DNA of 42,623 bases from Helochares maculicollis (taxonomy: Eukaryota; Arthropoda; Insecta; Coleoptera; Hydrophilidae): positions 1-42,623 of the forward strand of contig JAWQRO010000334.1 in the NCBI GenBank assembly GCA_033557835.1, given 5' to 3'. Below are positions 41,775 through 42,623 of this stretch, piece by piece. Numbering within the stretch: the stretch's first letter is position 1; the number at the start of each line of letters is the position of its first letter. The position numbers and the translations under genes were made by a program. The notes beneath the pieces were generated by a model. It was not told the origin of the DNA. It saw nothing but the letters and a program-made list of their open reading frames with translations, and made no database searches.

Positions 41775-42623
41775 TACGAGGTGTGTTCAAAAAGTATCGC
41801 GAATTTTGTGTTTTTTCAAAAATTATTTATTTATTCATGAATATCTACTTTGTCCCCTTCAAAGTAATCCCCATGAGATATTATACACTTGTACCAACGT
41901 TTTTTCCAATCTTCGAAGCACTTAAAAAAATAATTTTCCTTCATCTTGTTCAGCTCCTCCTTTGATGCCATCTTTATCTCGTCAATATTAGCGTAGTGTC
42001 GTCCTCTCATGGGCCTCTTTAGTTTAGAAAGTCGCAGTGGGCCAGATCTGGGGAATATGGTGGCTGCGGCATCATTAGTGTGTTGTTTTTGCCAAAAAGT
42101 TGCGCACAAGCAACGGTGTCTGAGCAGAGGCGTTATCGTGGTGCAAAAGCCAATTTTTGTTCTTCCACAAATCCAAGCGTTTCTGGCGGATTGCTTCACG
42201 GAAATTGCACATAACTTGCAGGTAATATTCCTTACTGACCGTTCTACCTCGTGGCAAGAACTCACGATGCACTACGTCCATGCAATCGAAGAAAAGGGTA
42301 AGCAAAACTTTCACAGTCGACCGAACTTGGCACGCTTTTTTCGGTCTTGGTCCGTGCGGTAGTTTCCATTGATATGATTGAGCTTTGGTTTCTACGTCAT
42401 AACCGTAAACCCACGATTCGTCACCAGTTATGAGCTTCTGGAGCAAATATGGTCGTCGCGGACAGAGTCCAACAGCCCATTAGCAGTTTTCAAGCAAAGC
42501 TGTTTTTGGTCGAAATTGAGCAATTTTGGTACGAATTTCGCGGCGACCCGTCTCATGCCCAAATCATTGATAAAAATCGAATGGCACGAGCCAATCGATA
42601 TGTCTAGGTCCTCAGCAACTTCT
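41775..42623 (-). mobile_element. mariner-family transposon, cut by the right window edge
   Basis: A terminal repeat ACGAGGTGTGTTCAAAAAGT begins at 41777, preceded by TA (41775-41776). On the minus strand the transposase runs in from the right edge: EVAEDLDISIG near 42600, KFVPKLLNFDQKQ near 42500, KLITGDESWVYGYD near 42390-42440 (first catalytic Asp), LLHHDNASAQT near 42110-42150 (second), YSPDLAHCDF near 42025-42055 (third, D34 spacing), and EDWKKRWYKCIISHGDYFEG near 41850-41920, ending with a stop near 41833. Frameshifts near 42440 and near 42070 break it, but all three catalytic aspartates survive. This is the least decayed transposase in the window. Confidence 0.92.

Overview
This is an AT-rich eukaryotic genomic window, almost certainly from an insect. 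It has short exons with GT/AG introns and a dense layer of decayed mariner, piggyBac, Jockey, RTE and BEL/Pao transposons. The order of insect cannot be fixed from the sequence. I see no bacterial operons, rRNA, tRNA or CRISPR.

Three host genes can be assembled exon by exon. (1) A large minus-strand gene starts at 24171, has six exons down to 4970 and leaves the window on the left while still open. It encodes at least 765 residues of a basic, low-complexity protein that I do not recognise. Its introns hold most of the transposon remnants. (2) CDIPT, phosphatidylinositol synthase, lies on the plus strand (27328-28457, four exons, 219 residues, complete). (3) GPN1, the GPN-loop GTPase 1, lies on the minus strand (34965-28994, four exons, 353 residues, complete), with one 4.8 kb intron filled with Jockey debris. 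CDIPT and GPN1 converge, and a 14 bp palindrome between their stop codons gives an AATAAA poly(A) signal on both strands. To the right of GPN1 a possible divergent first exon (35474-35606) precedes a transposon block.

Layout by region. 1-5000: mariner 3' end, degenerate RTE retrotransposon, mariner fragment, a dispersed repeat. 5000-24200: the unrecognised gene, with piggyBac-like copies (one split by a mariner), mariners, a Jockey remnant and intronic repeats. 24200-27300: promoter of the unrecognised gene, a decayed repeat, promoter of CDIPT. 27300-35000: CDIPT and GPN1. 35800-41250: a BEL/Pao integrase region split by a nearly full-length Jockey-clade element with a perfect 11 bp target-site duplication. 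41250-42623: a gag-like reading frame interrupted by a relatively young mariner that runs off the right edge.

All transposon proteins seen here are broken by stops or frameshifts. No single new multi-gene system is evident. The most informative points are the two-way poly(A) palindrome, the dated nested insertion, the Jockey stop-start junction, the pair of collinear repeats 10 kb apart and the unrecognised host gene.
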